Positions 25,400 to 34,624 of a DNA stretch of 64,000 nt are shown in pieces. The stretch's first letter is position 1; the number at the start of each line of letters is the position of its first letter. The notes beneath the pieces were generated by a model. The model was not told the origin of the DNA, made no database searches, and was given only the letters and a program-made list of their open reading frames with translations. The position numbers and the translations under genes were made by a program. Source of the stretch: Verrucomicrobiota bacterium (lineage in GTDB: Bacteria; Verrucomicrobiota; Verrucomicrobiia; Verrucomicrobiales; Akkermansiaceae); contig RDYP01000001.1 of the NCBI GenBank assembly GCA_004293445.1, positions 186,001 through 250,000 of the forward strand, given 5' to 3'.

Positions 25400-26280
25400 G
25401 CCTCGAGTCGTGGATCGAGCCCTGGCGTTCGCCTGGCAATCTATGGTTGCTGGGAACGGCGATACTTGTCGCGTTTTCCTGCGCGTTGCCAGGTGTGTTT
25501 CTTCTCTTGCGGCGGATGGCCTTGGCGGGGGATGCCATCACTCACAGCGTGTTGCCGGGGATTGTCGCGGGCTTTCTGCTGGGTGGCAGCTTGGACTCGC
25601 CTTGGTTGCTTTTGGGTGCGGCCTTGGCCGGCTTGGCCTGCGTGCTGTTGATCGAGTTTCTGCACCATACTTTGGCGCTGCGGGAAGATGCCGCAACCGG
25701 GATAGCCTTCACCACCTTCTTTGCGGTCGGGGTTTTGGGACTGCGGCTCTTCGCGTCCAAGATCGACCTCGATCCGGACTGCGTAATCTTTGGATCTTTG
25801 GAAACGGTGGTGCATGGCGCCCGTCTGTCGTTCAGGTCGATGCAGGTGCCTGCTGCCTTCGTCAGTGGTGCGGGAGCTGTCGTGGTGGGGGTGCTCGCGG
25901 TCATGGTTTTTGGTCGTCGGTGGACGATTGGAGCCTTCGATCCCCTTCATGCCCGTTGCTTGGGATTTGAGGACGGAAGGGCTCGTGCTGTGTTGCTTGG
26001 ATGGACTGCGATGATGGTGACTTCGGCGTTCCAATCGGTTGGGGCCATCCTAGCGGTCGCCTTGCTTGTCCAGCCGGGAGCTTGTGGCTTGCTTGTCGCG
26101 AGGAGGGTTCCCGGGGTTTTGATAGTGGCCGGCCTTCACTCGGTCCTGTCGGCTCTATGCGGTTTTTATCTCGCATGGTTCGCAGCAATCAATGCGGCGT
26201 CGGCGATGGTGTTGGCGGGCTTTGCGTGGCTTTGCATCGCCTGGGGCTACTCCTTGTTGCGCGGTGGGCGGGGTGCTTGA
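25396..26280 (+). CDS. Metal ABC transporter permease, YtgD/MntD-like
   Basis: A second cluster 9 permease, 294 residues and about eight membrane helices, without any cytoplasmic extension. Conserved blocks are RRMALAGDAITHSVLPGIVA (the family signature loop) and FDPLHARCLGFEDGRARAVL. It starts with GTG25396, overlapping the fused permease-repressor stop (GTGA). It would pair with the permease half of that protein. Gene order (lipoprotein, ATPase, permease-repressor, permease) is that of chlamydial ytgABCD. The DUF2238 gene starts 78 bases later. Confidence 0.9.
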   Translation: MSLESWIEPWRSPGNLWLLGTAILVAFSCALPGVFLLLRRMALAGDAITHSVLPGIVAGFLLGGSLDSPWLLLGAALAGLACVLLIEFLHHTLALREDAATGIAFTTFFAVGVLGLRLFASKIDLDPDCVIFGSLETVVHGARLSFRSMQVPAAFVSGAGAVVVGVLAVMVFGRRWTIGAFDPLHARCLGFEDGRARAVLLGWTAMMVTSAFQSVGAILAVALLVQPGACGLLVARRVPGVLIVAGLHSVLSALCGFYLAWFAAINAASAMVLAGFAWLCIAWGYSLLRGGRGA

Positions 26281-26358
26281 GAAGGCGAAGTTGGCGGCTG
26301 CGCTCCTCGGTATTGGTGGCATGTTGTGGGTTGATCCCGGCGCTACCGGGTTATCGAC

Positions 26359-26985
26359 ATGATGAGGGAATCAGAGCGTCTCGTTGTCCGAAAGGTGCTG
26401 GCTTTCACCTTGTTGTATCTCGTCTTGCTCGGTGTCGCGGGCAGGAGGGCGGGTTCGCTGCAGGTAATGATTTATCTGGGACTGATGGCCTTGATGGTGC
26501 CAGCGGTTTACAGGGTTCATCGACGCTGGCCGCTTCAATCTTCCCAACTGTGGTGCCTGAGCATTTGGGGTCTGTTGCATCTTGCGGGCGGGTTGCTTGC
26601 AAGCCCGGACCCCTGGCCTGCCATCGACTCTTTCGTGCTGCTTTACAGCTGGGAAATGGTACCGGGTATTTTGCGATACGATCAAGTGGTGCATGCCTAC
26701 GGTTTTGGCGTGTCGACCTGGGTGAGCTGGCATTTGCTGAGGAGTCGCTTGCGCAGGCAGGACGGGGGAGCTTTGTCGCCGAGCTGGCCTTTATTGGCGT
26801 TTTGCGTCGTTGCCGGCATCGGCTTCGGAGCCTTGAATGAGACCGTGGAATTCATCACCACAAGGTTCCTGTCAGGAACATCGATTGGTGATTATGAAAA
26901 TACCGGCTGGGACTTGGTGGCGAATCTGTTGGGAGCGACTCTTGCTGTTCTCCTGATCCGGCTGCGTTCGGGAAGCTCGTTTTGA
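26359..26985 (+). CDS. DUF2238/YjdF-like membrane protein
   Basis: A 208-residue integral membrane protein with five or six predicted helices. The conserved features of the YjdF/DUF2238 family are present: YDQVVHAYGFGVSTW, FGALNETVEFITTRF and IGDYENTGWDLVANLLGA. The His, Glu and Asp residues in these blocks are invariant-looking and face the same side. The family has no established biochemical role. It lies on the same strand as the metal ABC operon after a 78-base gap containing a small CCCGG/CCGGG hairpin (26336-26350), so it is probably a separate unit or weakly coupled. Confidence 0.82.
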   Translation: MMRESERLVVRKVLAFTLLYLVLLGVAGRRAGSLQVMIYLGLMALMVPAVYRVHRRWPLQSSQLWCLSIWGLLHLAGGLLASPDPWPAIDSFVLLYSWEMVPGILRYDQVVHAYGFGVSTWVSWHLLRSRLRRQDGGALSPSWPLLAFCVVAGIGFGALNETVEFITTRFLSGTSIGDYENTGWDLVANLLGATLAVLLIRLRSGSSF

Positions 26986-27061
26986 CAAGATGACGGGTGA
27001 TGCTTAAATCAATATGGCCGGAGCAGCGGCATGATTTGGTCCATGAAATTCTTTCACCATC

Positions 27062-28576
27062 ATGAATGCTTATCCGTCACCAGTTTGTCAGGAACGGCGA
27101 AATGCCGTTCAACGTTCGAGCGCCTCCTGTTTAGCGGGCTCTCCGTTTGAAATCTCGGGTGAGACCGATGCTCCGTGGCGAGGATTGCAAGGTCTGCGGA
27201 GCCCTCAGACATCGATGCTCCCGGTGGGTAGCGAATTGGATTTAGACCGCAGCGTGCTGCGCGCCATTCGTCAGCAGGCCGTGCCTCTTACTGGCGAGTT
27301 GGACCAGCTCGATGGCTTGCTTGAGATGATTGGAGATGCGGGTGTGGTTTTGCTGGGCGAGGCCTCGCATGGGACCCACGAGTTTTATCATCTTCGGGCC
27401 GAATTGACGCGGCGCTTGATCGTTGAGAAGGATTTTGCGGCCGTTGCGGTTGAAGCGGATTGGCCGGATGCTTGGCGGGTGAATCGGTATGTCCTGGGCG
27501 ATTCGGATGACTGTTCGGCGGTCGAGGCGCTCCGAGGCTTTGAGCGATTTCCGGAATGGATGTGGCGGAATACCGAAGTTTTGGATTTTGTCGCATGGCT
27601 GCGGGATCACAACGCGAACGTCGCAACAGAGGAGGGCCGAACGGGATTTTACGGGCTCGATCTTTATAGCCTGCATCGTTCCATGAGCGAGGTTATCGAT
27701 TACCTTTCACGGGTTGATCCGGAGGCAGCGGAGCGCGCGCGGATTCGTTATGGATGTTTGGATCGCCATGGGCCAGATCCTCAGAATTACGGGCTATTGG
27801 CGATCAGCGGGGTCGATGCAAGCTGTCGTGAAGAGGTGTCGCGGCAGCTTGCCGAACTGCGGGCGATGGAGGCGGAGTTGCTTTCTCGCGACGGTCGACC
27901 AGCGCTTGATGCGTATTTCTTCGCCGAGCAGAATGCGCGCCTGGTGGCGAATGCTGAGGCCTACTATCGGCAGATATTTCGCTCCGATGTCTCGACGTGG
28001 AATTTGCGCGACCAGCACATGATGGAGACTTTGGTCGAGTTGATGGCGCATCTGCAGACGGTAGAGGGGCGGGCGAAGGTGGTGGTATGGGCACACAATT
28101 CCCATCTCGGGGATGCTAGGGCGACCGCGATGGCGCGTCGTGGCGAGCGAAATCTCGGACAACTCGTGCGCGAGACCTTTGCGACGCAATCCCGTCTGAT
28201 CGGCTTCACGACCTATGCCGGCACTGTGACCGCGGCGACCGGTTGGCATTCGCCTGGACGTCAGATGTCGCTGCGACCGGGGCAGGAGGGCAGCTATGAG
28301 AAACTATTCCATCAAGTGGGAATCCCGGCGTTTTGGCTCGATCTGAGCGACGGCAATCCGGCGGCTTTGGGATTGCGAGAGCCTCGCCTCGAAAGAGCGA
28401 TTGGTGTCGTCTATCGACCCGAACGTGAGGCGCGGAGCCATTACTTTGAGGCCTGCCTCGGACGGCAATTCGACGCGGTAATCCATCAGGACCTGACGAG
28501 GGCCGTCGAGGTTCTCGATCATCCCGGAGAATGGCCAGTCGACGAGGCCCCTGAGACTTTCCCCCATGGTCTGTGA
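27062..28576 (+). CDS. Erythromycin esterase family protein
   Basis: A 504-residue protein of the EreA/EreB-like fold. The signature VLLGEASHGTHEFYHLR carries Glu100, His103, His106 and Glu107 of the proposed active site. AVEADWPDAWRVNRYVLG and KVVVWAHNSHLGDARAT are further conserved blocks. The first 50 residues are not conserved; ATG27215 (MLPVGSELDLDRS) may be the true start. Most chromosomal members have not been tested for macrolide hydrolysis, and many carry other predicted hydrolase roles, so resistance should not be assumed. Neighbours give no clue. Confidence 0.85.
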   Translation: MNAYPSPVCQERRNAVQRSSASCLAGSPFEISGETDAPWRGLQGLRSPQTSMLPVGSELDLDRSVLRAIRQQAVPLTGELDQLDGLLEMIGDAGVVLLGEASHGTHEFYHLRAELTRRLIVEKDFAAVAVEADWPDAWRVNRYVLGDSDDCSAVEALRGFERFPEWMWRNTEVLDFVAWLRDHNANVATEEGRTGFYGLDLYSLHRSMSEVIDYLSRVDPEAAERARIRYGCLDRHGPDPQNYGLLAISGVDASCREEVSRQLAELRAMEAELLSRDGRPALDAYFFAEQNARLVANAEAYYRQIFRSDVSTWNLRDQHMMETLVELMAHLQTVEGRAKVVVWAHNSHLGDARATAMARRGERNLGQLVRETFATQSRLIGFTTYAGTVTAATGWHSPGRQMSLRPGQEGSYEKLFHQVGIPAFWLDLSDGNPAALGLREPRLERAIGVVYRPEREARSHYFEACLGRQFDAVIHQDLTRAVEVLDHPGEWPVDEAPETFPHGL

Positions 28577-28753
28577 GGTATGATGATGCGTCGCGCTCTT
28601 CTCCGTTGGCAAATTCTGACGCCCGGGCTTTCGGGAATCGGTCGGCGTCACTCATTTTCTTGGCGTGAGAGGCTTTTATCTTCTCTGCGCCTCTTCCATG
28701 TCGGGCGGTGCATCACTCCAAAATGCCTCCAAATTGGCCCGCTCATTGCTGGT

Positions 28754-28776
28754 GCACTCCCGTGGTTCCGGAGTGC
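28754..28776 (+). other. Hairpin in the 28577-28810 intergenic spacer
   Basis: GCACTCC (28754-28760) and GGAGTGC (28770-28776) form a perfect 7-base stem with a 9-base loop. No T-run follows, so it is not a standard terminator. It lies 34 bases upstream of the GT4 start. The rest of this 234-base spacer shows no convincing gene. Confidence 0.35.
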
Positions 28777-28810
28777 CTGAAAATCAGGGTCCCAATGCTT
28801 TAATCAGGTC

Positions 28811-30103
28811 ATGAATCGTCTGCGCGTGCTCAAACTCGGCTGGGAATTTCCTCCTCTGATCAATGGTGGACTCGGTATTGCCTGTCTTGGTTTGTCTCAA
28901 GCCTTGGCCAGGCATGTTGATTTGCGGGTCGTTGTTCCGCGTGCAGCTCCCGACTCGGGTTTTGAAGGATTTGAATTGCTCGGGCTCAACCATCTTCGGA
29001 TCGAGGATGTGGAGGCAGCGGAGAGTGTTTATCGCTACGAGAGCTTCGCCCAGATCGACCGGGTACCCATTCACCTCGATCCCTACGATTCTGATGAGAC
29101 CACGGTGGAAAAGATTCGGATGGAACCGGGCGGAGAAGTGCGTTTTTCCCAGACCACCCGAAATCAGCTTGAGCAGTTCAAGATGGGCGATCTTTACGGT
29201 TCGGATCTCGGCAGCAAGGTCATCGAATTCTCCAAGATCGCCGCAAAGCTTGCCCTACAGAGCGAGTTCGACATCGTGCATGCCCACGACTGGATGACCT
29301 TTCTGGCAGGAGTGGAAGTGAAGAAGGCAACCGGCAAGCCGTTGGTCCTTCATGTCCATGCGTCGCAGTACGATCGGGCTGGAGCGGATGCTCGCGGATG
29401 GATTTTCGAGATCGAAAAATATGGCATGGAGCAGGCGGACGCGGTGATTCCGGTCAGTCGCTACACAGGGCAGATTTGCGCGAGCCATTATGGCATCAAG
29501 TCCTCGAAAATTCATCCCGTTCACAACGGGGCGGAGCCGGTGAAGGTGTTTTCGACAAAAAAGAAGTTCCCTGAAAAACTGGTTTTATTCCTCGGTCGGC
29601 TGACGGCGCAGAAGGGGCCGGAGTTCTTCCTCGAGATTGCAGCAAAGGTGCTCGAGCGGAATCGGAACGTTCGCTTCGTCATGGCTGGTACGGGTGAGCG
29701 CCTGAAGCCACTGATTGAGAGTGGAGCCTTTCGCGGGCTCGGCGGTTACTTCCATTTCACGGGATTTCTGAACAAGGAGAAAGTGAATGAACTACTGTCC
29801 ATGACCGATATCTACTGCATGCCATCGGTGTCGGAGCCGTTTGGTTTGTCGGCGCTCGAAGCGGCTCAATTCGGCATTCCTGCCGTGATTTCGAAGCAGT
29901 CGGGTGTTGCCGAGGTATTGAAGGGAGCGCTCAAGGCGGATTTCTGGGACGTCGAATTGATGGCTCGGCACATCACGGATTTGCTGAACGACGACGAGCT
30001 GCGCGAGCGGGTAGTCCAGCAGGCGGCTAAGGACATGGCGGCATCGACCTGGGATGCCGCCGCCGCGAAGGTTCTCGATGTCTACCGCAGTCTCATGCCG
30101 TGA
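28811..30103 (+). CDS. GT4/GT5-like glycosyltransferase (glycogen synthase-like)
   Basis: A 430-residue GT-B glycosyltransferase. The N-domain opens KLGWEFPPLINGGLGIACLG, the glucan-synthase-like nucleotide-sugar loop. VHAHDWMTFLAGVEV is the central acceptor-side motif. The C-domain carries LVLFLGRLTAQKGPEFFLE and SVSEPFGLSALEAAQFGIP with the E-x7-E pattern of retaining GT4 enzymes. Its partner is the GH57 gene 86 bases downstream. GT4/GH57 pairs occur in alpha-glucan (glycogen or methylglucan) metabolism, so an alpha-glucosyl transfer from NDP-glucose is likely. Confidence 0.87.
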   Translation: MNRLRVLKLGWEFPPLINGGLGIACLGLSQALARHVDLRVVVPRAAPDSGFEGFELLGLNHLRIEDVEAAESVYRYESFAQIDRVPIHLDPYDSDETTVEKIRMEPGGEVRFSQTTRNQLEQFKMGDLYGSDLGSKVIEFSKIAAKLALQSEFDIVHAHDWMTFLAGVEVKKATGKPLVLHVHASQYDRAGADARGWIFEIEKYGMEQADAVIPVSRYTGQICASHYGIKSSKIHPVHNGAEPVKVFSTKKKFPEKLVLFLGRLTAQKGPEFFLEIAAKVLERNRNVRFVMAGTGERLKPLIESGAFRGLGGYFHFTGFLNKEKVNELLSMTDIYCMPSVSEPFGLSALEAAQFGIPAVISKQSGVAEVLKGALKADFWDVELMARHITDLLNDDELRERVVQQAAKDMAASTWDAAAAKVLDVYRSLMP

Positions 30104-30189
30104 AAGGGGACGCGATCATCATCGTATCGGAAGACATCCACGAGGATGATCCTTGGTCCTAGTTCCTCATTGAAATCCATCGCCACCCG

Positions 30190-31398
30190 ATGCCCGATCT
30201 CTGCCTCTACTTTCAGGTTCATCAGCCAAACCGGTTGATTCCTTACGACTTTTTTCGGATTGGCGAGCATGCCTATTACGAAGATGAGGGTTTGAATGGG
30301 GAGATTCTCTCGAAGGTCGCTGAAAAGTGCTATCTGCCGGCAAACGCGATGTTCACCAAGGCGATCCAAGAGAGTCGTGGACGATTTCGCATGGCGCTGT
30401 CGATCAGTGGAACGGTGATCGAGCAGATGCAGCGACATCGTCCGGATGTCTTGAGGTCGTTTCAGGATCTGGTCGCCACCGGAAATGTTGAATTGCTGGC
30501 GGAGACCTACTATCATTCGTTGGCCTTTGTACATTCGAAGAAAGAGTTTGAGCGTCAGGTGGAGCTTCACCTCGACAAGCTTGAGGAGGTCTTTCACATC
30601 CGACCTCGGATCTTTCGGAACACGGAGTTGATCTACAACAATGCGATCGCTGCGCAGGCCGAGACCATGGGCTTCGACGGGATCCTCGCGGAAGGGGTCC
30701 CTTGGGTGCTGAACGGACAGTCGCCCGACTATCTCTATCGAGCTCCCCAAGTTTGCCAGTTGAAGACCCTGCTCCGGAATATCGAGTTGTCAGATGATCT
30801 CGGCTTTCGATTTTCCGATCGTAGTTGGAGCGAGTGGCCTTTGACGCCGGAGAAGTTCGCCGGTTGGATCAAGCGGGCACCGGGCGATGTGGTCAATCTG
30901 TTCCTCGATTACGAAAGCATCGGCGAGCATCAGGGCAGGGACAGCGGTGTCTTTGAGTTCTGGGAAAGGTTGCCGGATGCGGTGCTGGACGAGGATGTGA
31001 AATGGGTGACTCCGAGCGAAGTAGTCGATCTTTTCCGAGCATCGAAGGAATACGATTGCCATTGGCCGACATCGTGGGCCGACGCCGAGCGTGATCTCAG
31101 CGCATGGATGGGCAATGTGATGCAGCAGGAGGCGATCGCAAAGATTCACAAATTGGAAGAGGAGGTGCTTGCCGCGAAAGACGCGGAGTTGTCGCACGCA
31201 TGGGCCAAGATGCAGACATCGGATCACTTTTACTGGATGTCCACGAAGAGGGGGACCGATGGCAGCGTGCACGAGTACTTCTCGCCTTATGGCAGCCCCT
31301 ACGACGCCTACATGTATTTCATGAACGCCCTCGCCGATCTACAGATCCGCATCAGGCGAAGTCTGGAGGCTCGGGCGATGATGGACGGCGGTGGGTAG
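30190..31398 (+). CDS. Glycoside hydrolase family 57 protein
   Basis: A 402-residue GH57 enzyme with a (beta/alpha)7 barrel. Conserved region 1 is YFQVHQPNR (His11, Gln12). The nucleophile region is IFRNTELIYNN with Glu146. The acid/base region is LFLDYESIGEHQG with Asp240. No signal peptide is present, so it acts in the cytoplasm. GH57 includes alpha-amylases, 4-alpha-glucanotransferases and branching enzymes; the short length is nearer alpha-amylase-type members. With the upstream GT4 it probably shapes or degrades an intracellular alpha-glucan. Its stop lies 10 bases from the convergent anti-sigma stop. Confidence 0.88.
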   Translation: MPDLCLYFQVHQPNRLIPYDFFRIGEHAYYEDEGLNGEILSKVAEKCYLPANAMFTKAIQESRGRFRMALSISGTVIEQMQRHRPDVLRSFQDLVATGNVELLAETYYHSLAFVHSKKEFERQVELHLDKLEEVFHIRPRIFRNTELIYNNAIAAQAETMGFDGILAEGVPWVLNGQSPDYLYRAPQVCQLKTLLRNIELSDDLGFRFSDRSWSEWPLTPEKFAGWIKRAPGDVVNLFLDYESIGEHQGRDSGVFEFWERLPDAVLDEDVKWVTPSEVVDLFRASKEYDCHWPTSWADAERDLSAWMGNVMQQEAIAKIHKLEEEVLAAKDAELSHAWAKMQTSDHFYWMSTKRGTDGSVHEYFSPYGSPYDAYMYFMNALADLQIRIRRSLEARAMMDGGG

Positions 31399-31408
31399 GG
31401 CGATCGGT

Positions 31409-32140
31409 TTACAATTTCGCGATCGCCACCACTTGTTGCTGCTTGGACCGGACGACACCGCCAGGCTGCTCGAGGGTGATCACGAAGGCGATTGGCTTTG
31501 TCACGGCGAGTTTCGCGCGAATGGGAATCACGAAGGGGCCTGGCACTGACGGGATGTCGAAGACGCCACCGTCGACGGGAAATTCGTCGCGGGAGGGATC
31601 GACGATCCAGAGCTGATATTGGCGCTCAGAGGGATCGTTGGCGGGGACTTGATTCAGGGTCATGTAGCCTTCTTGACGGGCCCCGCTCCACAGAACTTCG
31701 CCGCCGACGGCGCGGTAGGCGTCGCCGGCGGGAGTGAATTGGAGCTGGGTGAGATCCGTGGCAGAGGCGATGAGCGACTGTCGCCGATCGGGGATCGCTG
31801 AATTTCTGTCCGGGACGAGTGCCTGAAAGACGAGAAGCACGAGGAGGCAGGCGGCTGCCGCCCAGCCTAGCCAAGGTGAAGCGAGAAGGCTGACCGGGCG
31901 CCTCGATGCTTCCGGAGGATTGAAAGGCGTGGTTTGCGAGGCAAGGCGCTCGGGACTTGTGCGCTTGATGCAGGATGCCTCGAGTGCTGCAGCCAAAAGG
32001 TCGAGACTAGGGTCTCCGGTGAGTCCTAATTCCTCGGAGAGAACTTTCCACTCGGCGGCCTCGGAGGCGTCGAGATCCCCGAGGGCACGCCCTGCATCGA
32101 GCTCGGCGAATCGTTCCATTCGTTCGTCGATGCTGCTCAT
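31409..32140 (-). CDS. Anti-sigma factor, RskA-like
   Basis: A 243-residue membrane anti-sigma factor. The N-terminal cytosolic helical domain (MSSIDERMERFAELDAGRAL and onward) binds sigma. A single membrane helix lies at about 90-110 (WLGWAAAACLLVLLVFQALV). The periplasmic RskA-type beta domain has SGARQEGYMTLNQVP, YQLWIVDPSRDEFPVDGGVF and AFVITLEQPGG. No CxxC or HxxxC zinc motif is seen. The ATG overlaps the upstream sigma stop (ATGA), so synthesis is coupled to the sigma factor, the standard layout of an ECF sigma/anti-sigma pair. Confidence 0.88.
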   Translation of the reverse strand: MSSIDERMERFAELDAGRALGDLDASEAAEWKVLSEELGLTGDPSLDLLAAALEASCIKRTSPERLASQTTPFNPPEASRRPVSLLASPWLGWAAAACLLVLLVFQALVPDRNSAIPDRRQSLIASATDLTQLQFTPAGDAYRAVGGEVLWSGARQEGYMTLNQVPANDPSERQYQLWIVDPSRDEFPVDGGVFDIPSVPGPFVIPIRAKLAVTKPIAFVITLEQPGGVVRSKQQQVVAIAKL

Positions 32141-32778
32141 GCCATTCGCGGGTTTGAGTTTGGTGCCATATCGCCCAGATGCTTGAACATTGAGCGTGCT
32201 TCGATGAGTCCGCGGCGAAGGCGGGTTTTTACACTGCCAAGCGGCAGGCCGGTCAGTTCGGCGATTTCACCATGGGTCATGCCTTGTTCGAAATGCAGGA
32301 CGAAGAGTCGGCGGGTTTCTTCAGGGAGGCGATCGAGTGCCAACCAGAGTGCTTCGCGATCGAGTTCGCGGCCGGGGATTTCCGACGGTGCCTCGAATTC
32401 GGCGGAGCTTGTCAGGGATTCGATTTCGGGCAGCCGCTGTTCACGCCGCAGCAAGTCGATCGACCGGCGGCGGGCGATGACGGCGATGAAGCCTGCCTCG
32501 GCAGCGAGACTCGGATCGTGGCGACCGGCGCTCCTCCAGACTTCGGTGAAAATTTCCTGAATCAAGTCATCGGCCTCCGTGAGGTTCCTGACCCGGCGCT
32601 GAACGATGGTTCTGACCAGTGGACCATAGGTGCGAATGCAGTCCTCCATGGCCAACTCGTCGCCACCCGCGACGCGGGCCAACAAGCCGGACTCGTAGGA
32701 GGAGTGTTCATCCTTCGTCGTCACGCATGGCGTCTCTACTGGGGAATCGCCCGATTGCAAAGATCGACTTGCGGGCAT
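32137..32778 (-). CDS. ECF RNA polymerase sigma factor
   Basis: Region 2 runs from LLARVAGGDELAMEDCIRTY through LTEADDLIQEIFTEVWRSAG. Region 4 contains LDRLPEETRRLFVLHFEQGM and LTGLPLGSVKTRLRRGL. ATG32778 gives 213 residues. GTG32724 would also fit, and the frame is open to 32895, but that lead is unconserved and overlaps the region before the hydrolase gene. It is translationally coupled to the RskA-like anti-sigma gene and probably regulates its own operon. The signal is unknown. Confidence 0.9.
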   Translation of the reverse strand: MPASRSLQSGDSPVETPCVTTKDEHSSYESGLLARVAGGDELAMEDCIRTYGPLVRTIVQRRVRNLTEADDLIQEIFTEVWRSAGRHDPSLAAEAGFIAVIARRRSIDLLRREQRLPEIESLTSSAEFEAPSEIPGRELDREALWLALDRLPEETRRLFVLHFEQGMTHGEIAELTGLPLGSVKTRLRRGLIEARSMFKHLGDMAPNSNPRMA

Positions 32779-33022
32779 GCGGGAAAGAACAGCGGCGCCG
32801 AGGCGAAGTCGCCAGGGCGATTGAGCGGACTCGTGCCGGATCGTGCCGCACGAGGTTGGTGCGGGGTGGGGTTGGACACGGAGTTCGGAGTTCATCGGAT
32901 GCGAGCGACGTGCCGGTGGTGCTCGCTGCGTCGTTCGCGTTTATCCTCCGCGTGGATTCACATTTCCGCCTTTGGTGAATTTATGCTGTTCGGGCCGGTG
33001 CGATCGCCTAGACCGATGTCCG

Positions 33023-33730
33023 GTGAAGGGAAGTTTGTGGTGTTTGCACGGAGCGGTTGGCCGAGCGTCCGCTTGGCAGGGATTCGCTTCGCCCGGTTGG
33101 TCGGTGCGGCGGGTGGATCTTTGGCGATTCCTCGCCTGCTGCCCGATGAGCCTGCGCGGGTTTGGCGAGGCATTCAATGAAGAGGCGCGAGGTGGCGAGG
33201 GGAAGCGAGTCCTAGTGGGCTATTCAATGGGGGCGCGTTTGGCCTTGCATGCCTTGCTGGCGAAAGGGTCTTGGGATGCGGCGATTTTGGTCGCGCCTCA
33301 TCCCGGCTTGGAGATGGCGGAAGAGCGGGCGGAACGAAGGGTCTCGGACGCTCGATGGGCGGGTTTGGCGATGAGCGGAGACTGGCGAGAGTTTCTTACA
33401 GAGTGGGGAGCGCAACCACTTCTGGCGGGCGTGTTGGCAGGGGATCCGCCGTCTGAGTCCTCGCGGCGGGAGATCGCGCGGAGCTTTGTCGATTGGTCGC
33501 TGGGAGCGCAGGAACCGCTGTGGCAGCGACTGCCGGAAATCTCTTGTCCGGTTTTATGGTGCGTGGGGGAGCGGGATCAGAAATTTCGGGAATTCGGGGA
33601 GCGCGCTGTGGGACTGCTGCCGAACGCTGAATTGTGGATAGCAGCGGGGGCGGGGCATCGGGTTCCATGGGAGCAGCCCGAAGCTTTCCGATCAAAGGTC
33701 GGGGAATTTCTTGAGCGGGTGCTTTCCTGA
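33023..33730 (+). CDS. Alpha/beta hydrolase, probable MenH
   Basis: An alpha/beta hydrolase starting near the first strand (SLWCLHGAVGRASAWQGF). The nucleophile elbow is VGYSMGARLALHALL, the acid region is CVGERDQKF, and the catalytic His is in GAGHRVPWEQPE. The CLHG oxyanion motif and GYSMGARLAL elbow resemble MenH (SHCHC synthase). It directly abuts menB in a menBACE cluster, which makes MenH likely. The start is uncertain: GTG33023 gives 235 residues and matches the family N-terminus, while GTG32975 and GTG32843 are also in frame. No good ribosome binding site is visible. Confidence 0.7.
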   Translation: MKGSLWCLHGAVGRASAWQGFASPGWSVRRVDLWRFLACCPMSLRGFGEAFNEEARGGEGKRVLVGYSMGARLALHALLAKGSWDAAILVAPHPGLEMAEERAERRVSDARWAGLAMSGDWREFLTEWGAQPLLAGVLAGDPPSESSRREIARSFVDWSLGAQEPLWQRLPEISCPVLWCVGERDQKFREFGERAVGLLPNAELWIAAGAGHRVPWEQPEAFRSKVGEFLERVLS

Positions 33731-33748
33731 GTGGAGAGTCGCGCCGCC

Positions 33749-34564
33749 ATGTGGACTACCGTTTGTGAATTCGAGGACATCCGTTTTGAAACCGCGGATG
33801 AGGGGCAAATCGCGAAGATCACGATCAACAGGCCCGAGGTGCGCAATGCCTTCCGCCCGCAGACGGTCAAAGAGATGCTTGTCGCCTTCGAGATGGCGCA
33901 CGAAGACCCGCGGGTCGGCGTGGTCATCCTGACCGGCGAGGGACCAGATGCCTTTTGCTCCGGCGGCGATCAGAAGGTGCGCGGGCACGCAGGTTACATC
34001 GGGGGGGACGGCGTTCCTAGATTGAATGTCTTGGACTTACAGAAAAAAATCCGTGGTTTGCCAAAGCCGGTGGTGGCCATGGTGGCAGGCTATGCGATTG
34101 GTGGCGGCCATGTCTTGCATGTCGTCTGCGACTTGACGATCGCCGCGGACAACGCGCGTTTTGGTCAGACCGGTCCCAAAGTCGGTTCTTTCGACGGAGG
34201 CTTGGGTTCGAGCTATCTCGCACGCATCGTCGGCCAGAAAAAGGCGCGCGAAATCTGGTATCTTTGCCGACAGTATGATGCGGCCCAGGCGCTGGACATG
34301 GGACTGGTCAATACGGTGGTGCCTCTGGCGGACCTCGAAGCGGAGACGCTCAAGTGGTGCCGCGAGATGCTCGCTCATTCGCCGCTGGCACTGCGCTGCT
34401 TGAAGTCCGCGCTAAATGCCGACTGCGACGGCCAGATGGGGCTGCTCGATTTGGCCGGAAATGCGACCTTGCTCTATTATATGAGCGAGGAAGCCAAAGA
34501 AGGAAAACAGGCCTTCGTTGAGAAACGGCAGCCGGATTTCGGTCGTTTCCCACGGGTTCCCTGA
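33749..34564 (+). CDS. menB: 1,4-dihydroxy-2-naphthoyl-CoA synthase
   Basis: MenB closes the second ring of the menaquinone nucleus from o-succinylbenzoyl-CoA. It is a crotonase-fold protein of 271 residues from ATG33749; a GTG at 33731 overlaps the hydrolase stop and adds six residues. [27 protein letters not shown] and EM at the N-terminus are diagnostic of MenB. So are [10 protein letters not shown] with the oxyanion-hole Gly, [19 protein letters not shown], and [20 protein letters not shown], which carries the Ser/Asp active-site pair. It is the most secure member of this cluster. Confidence 0.95.
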   Translation: MWTTVCEFEDIRFETADEGQIAKITINRPEVRNAFRPQTVKEMLVAFEMAHEDPRVGVVILTGEGPDAFCSGGDQKVRGHAGYIGGDGVPRLNVLDLQKKIRGLPKPVVAMVAGYAIGGGHVLHVVCDLTIAADNARFGQTGPKVGSFDGGLGSSYLARIVGQKKAREIWYLCRQYDAAQALDMGLVNTVVPLADLEAETLKWCREMLAHSPLALRCLKSALNADCDGQMGLLDLAGNATLLYYMSEEAKEGKQAFVEKRQPDFGRFPRVP

Positions 34565-34624
34565 ACGGGCCTTCGCGCACTTCAGAAGGGATCGCCGGGC
34601 GGCTTTTTGTTTGCCCTATCGTCG

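Noticed and set aside
27062-28576. Macrolide resistance gene
   Set aside because: The protein is in the erythromycin esterase family, but chromosomal members are mostly untested and no resistance context is present, so resistance is not claimed.
28580-28780. 66-codon frame in the spacer before the GT4 gene
   Set aside because: No ribosome binding site, no recognisable feature, and the region contains a hairpin; not enough to call a gene.
34594-34612. GC-rich stretch followed by TTTTTGTTT between menB and menA
   Set aside because: The only stem is three base pairs, too weak for a terminator, and the men genes appear to be one transcript.
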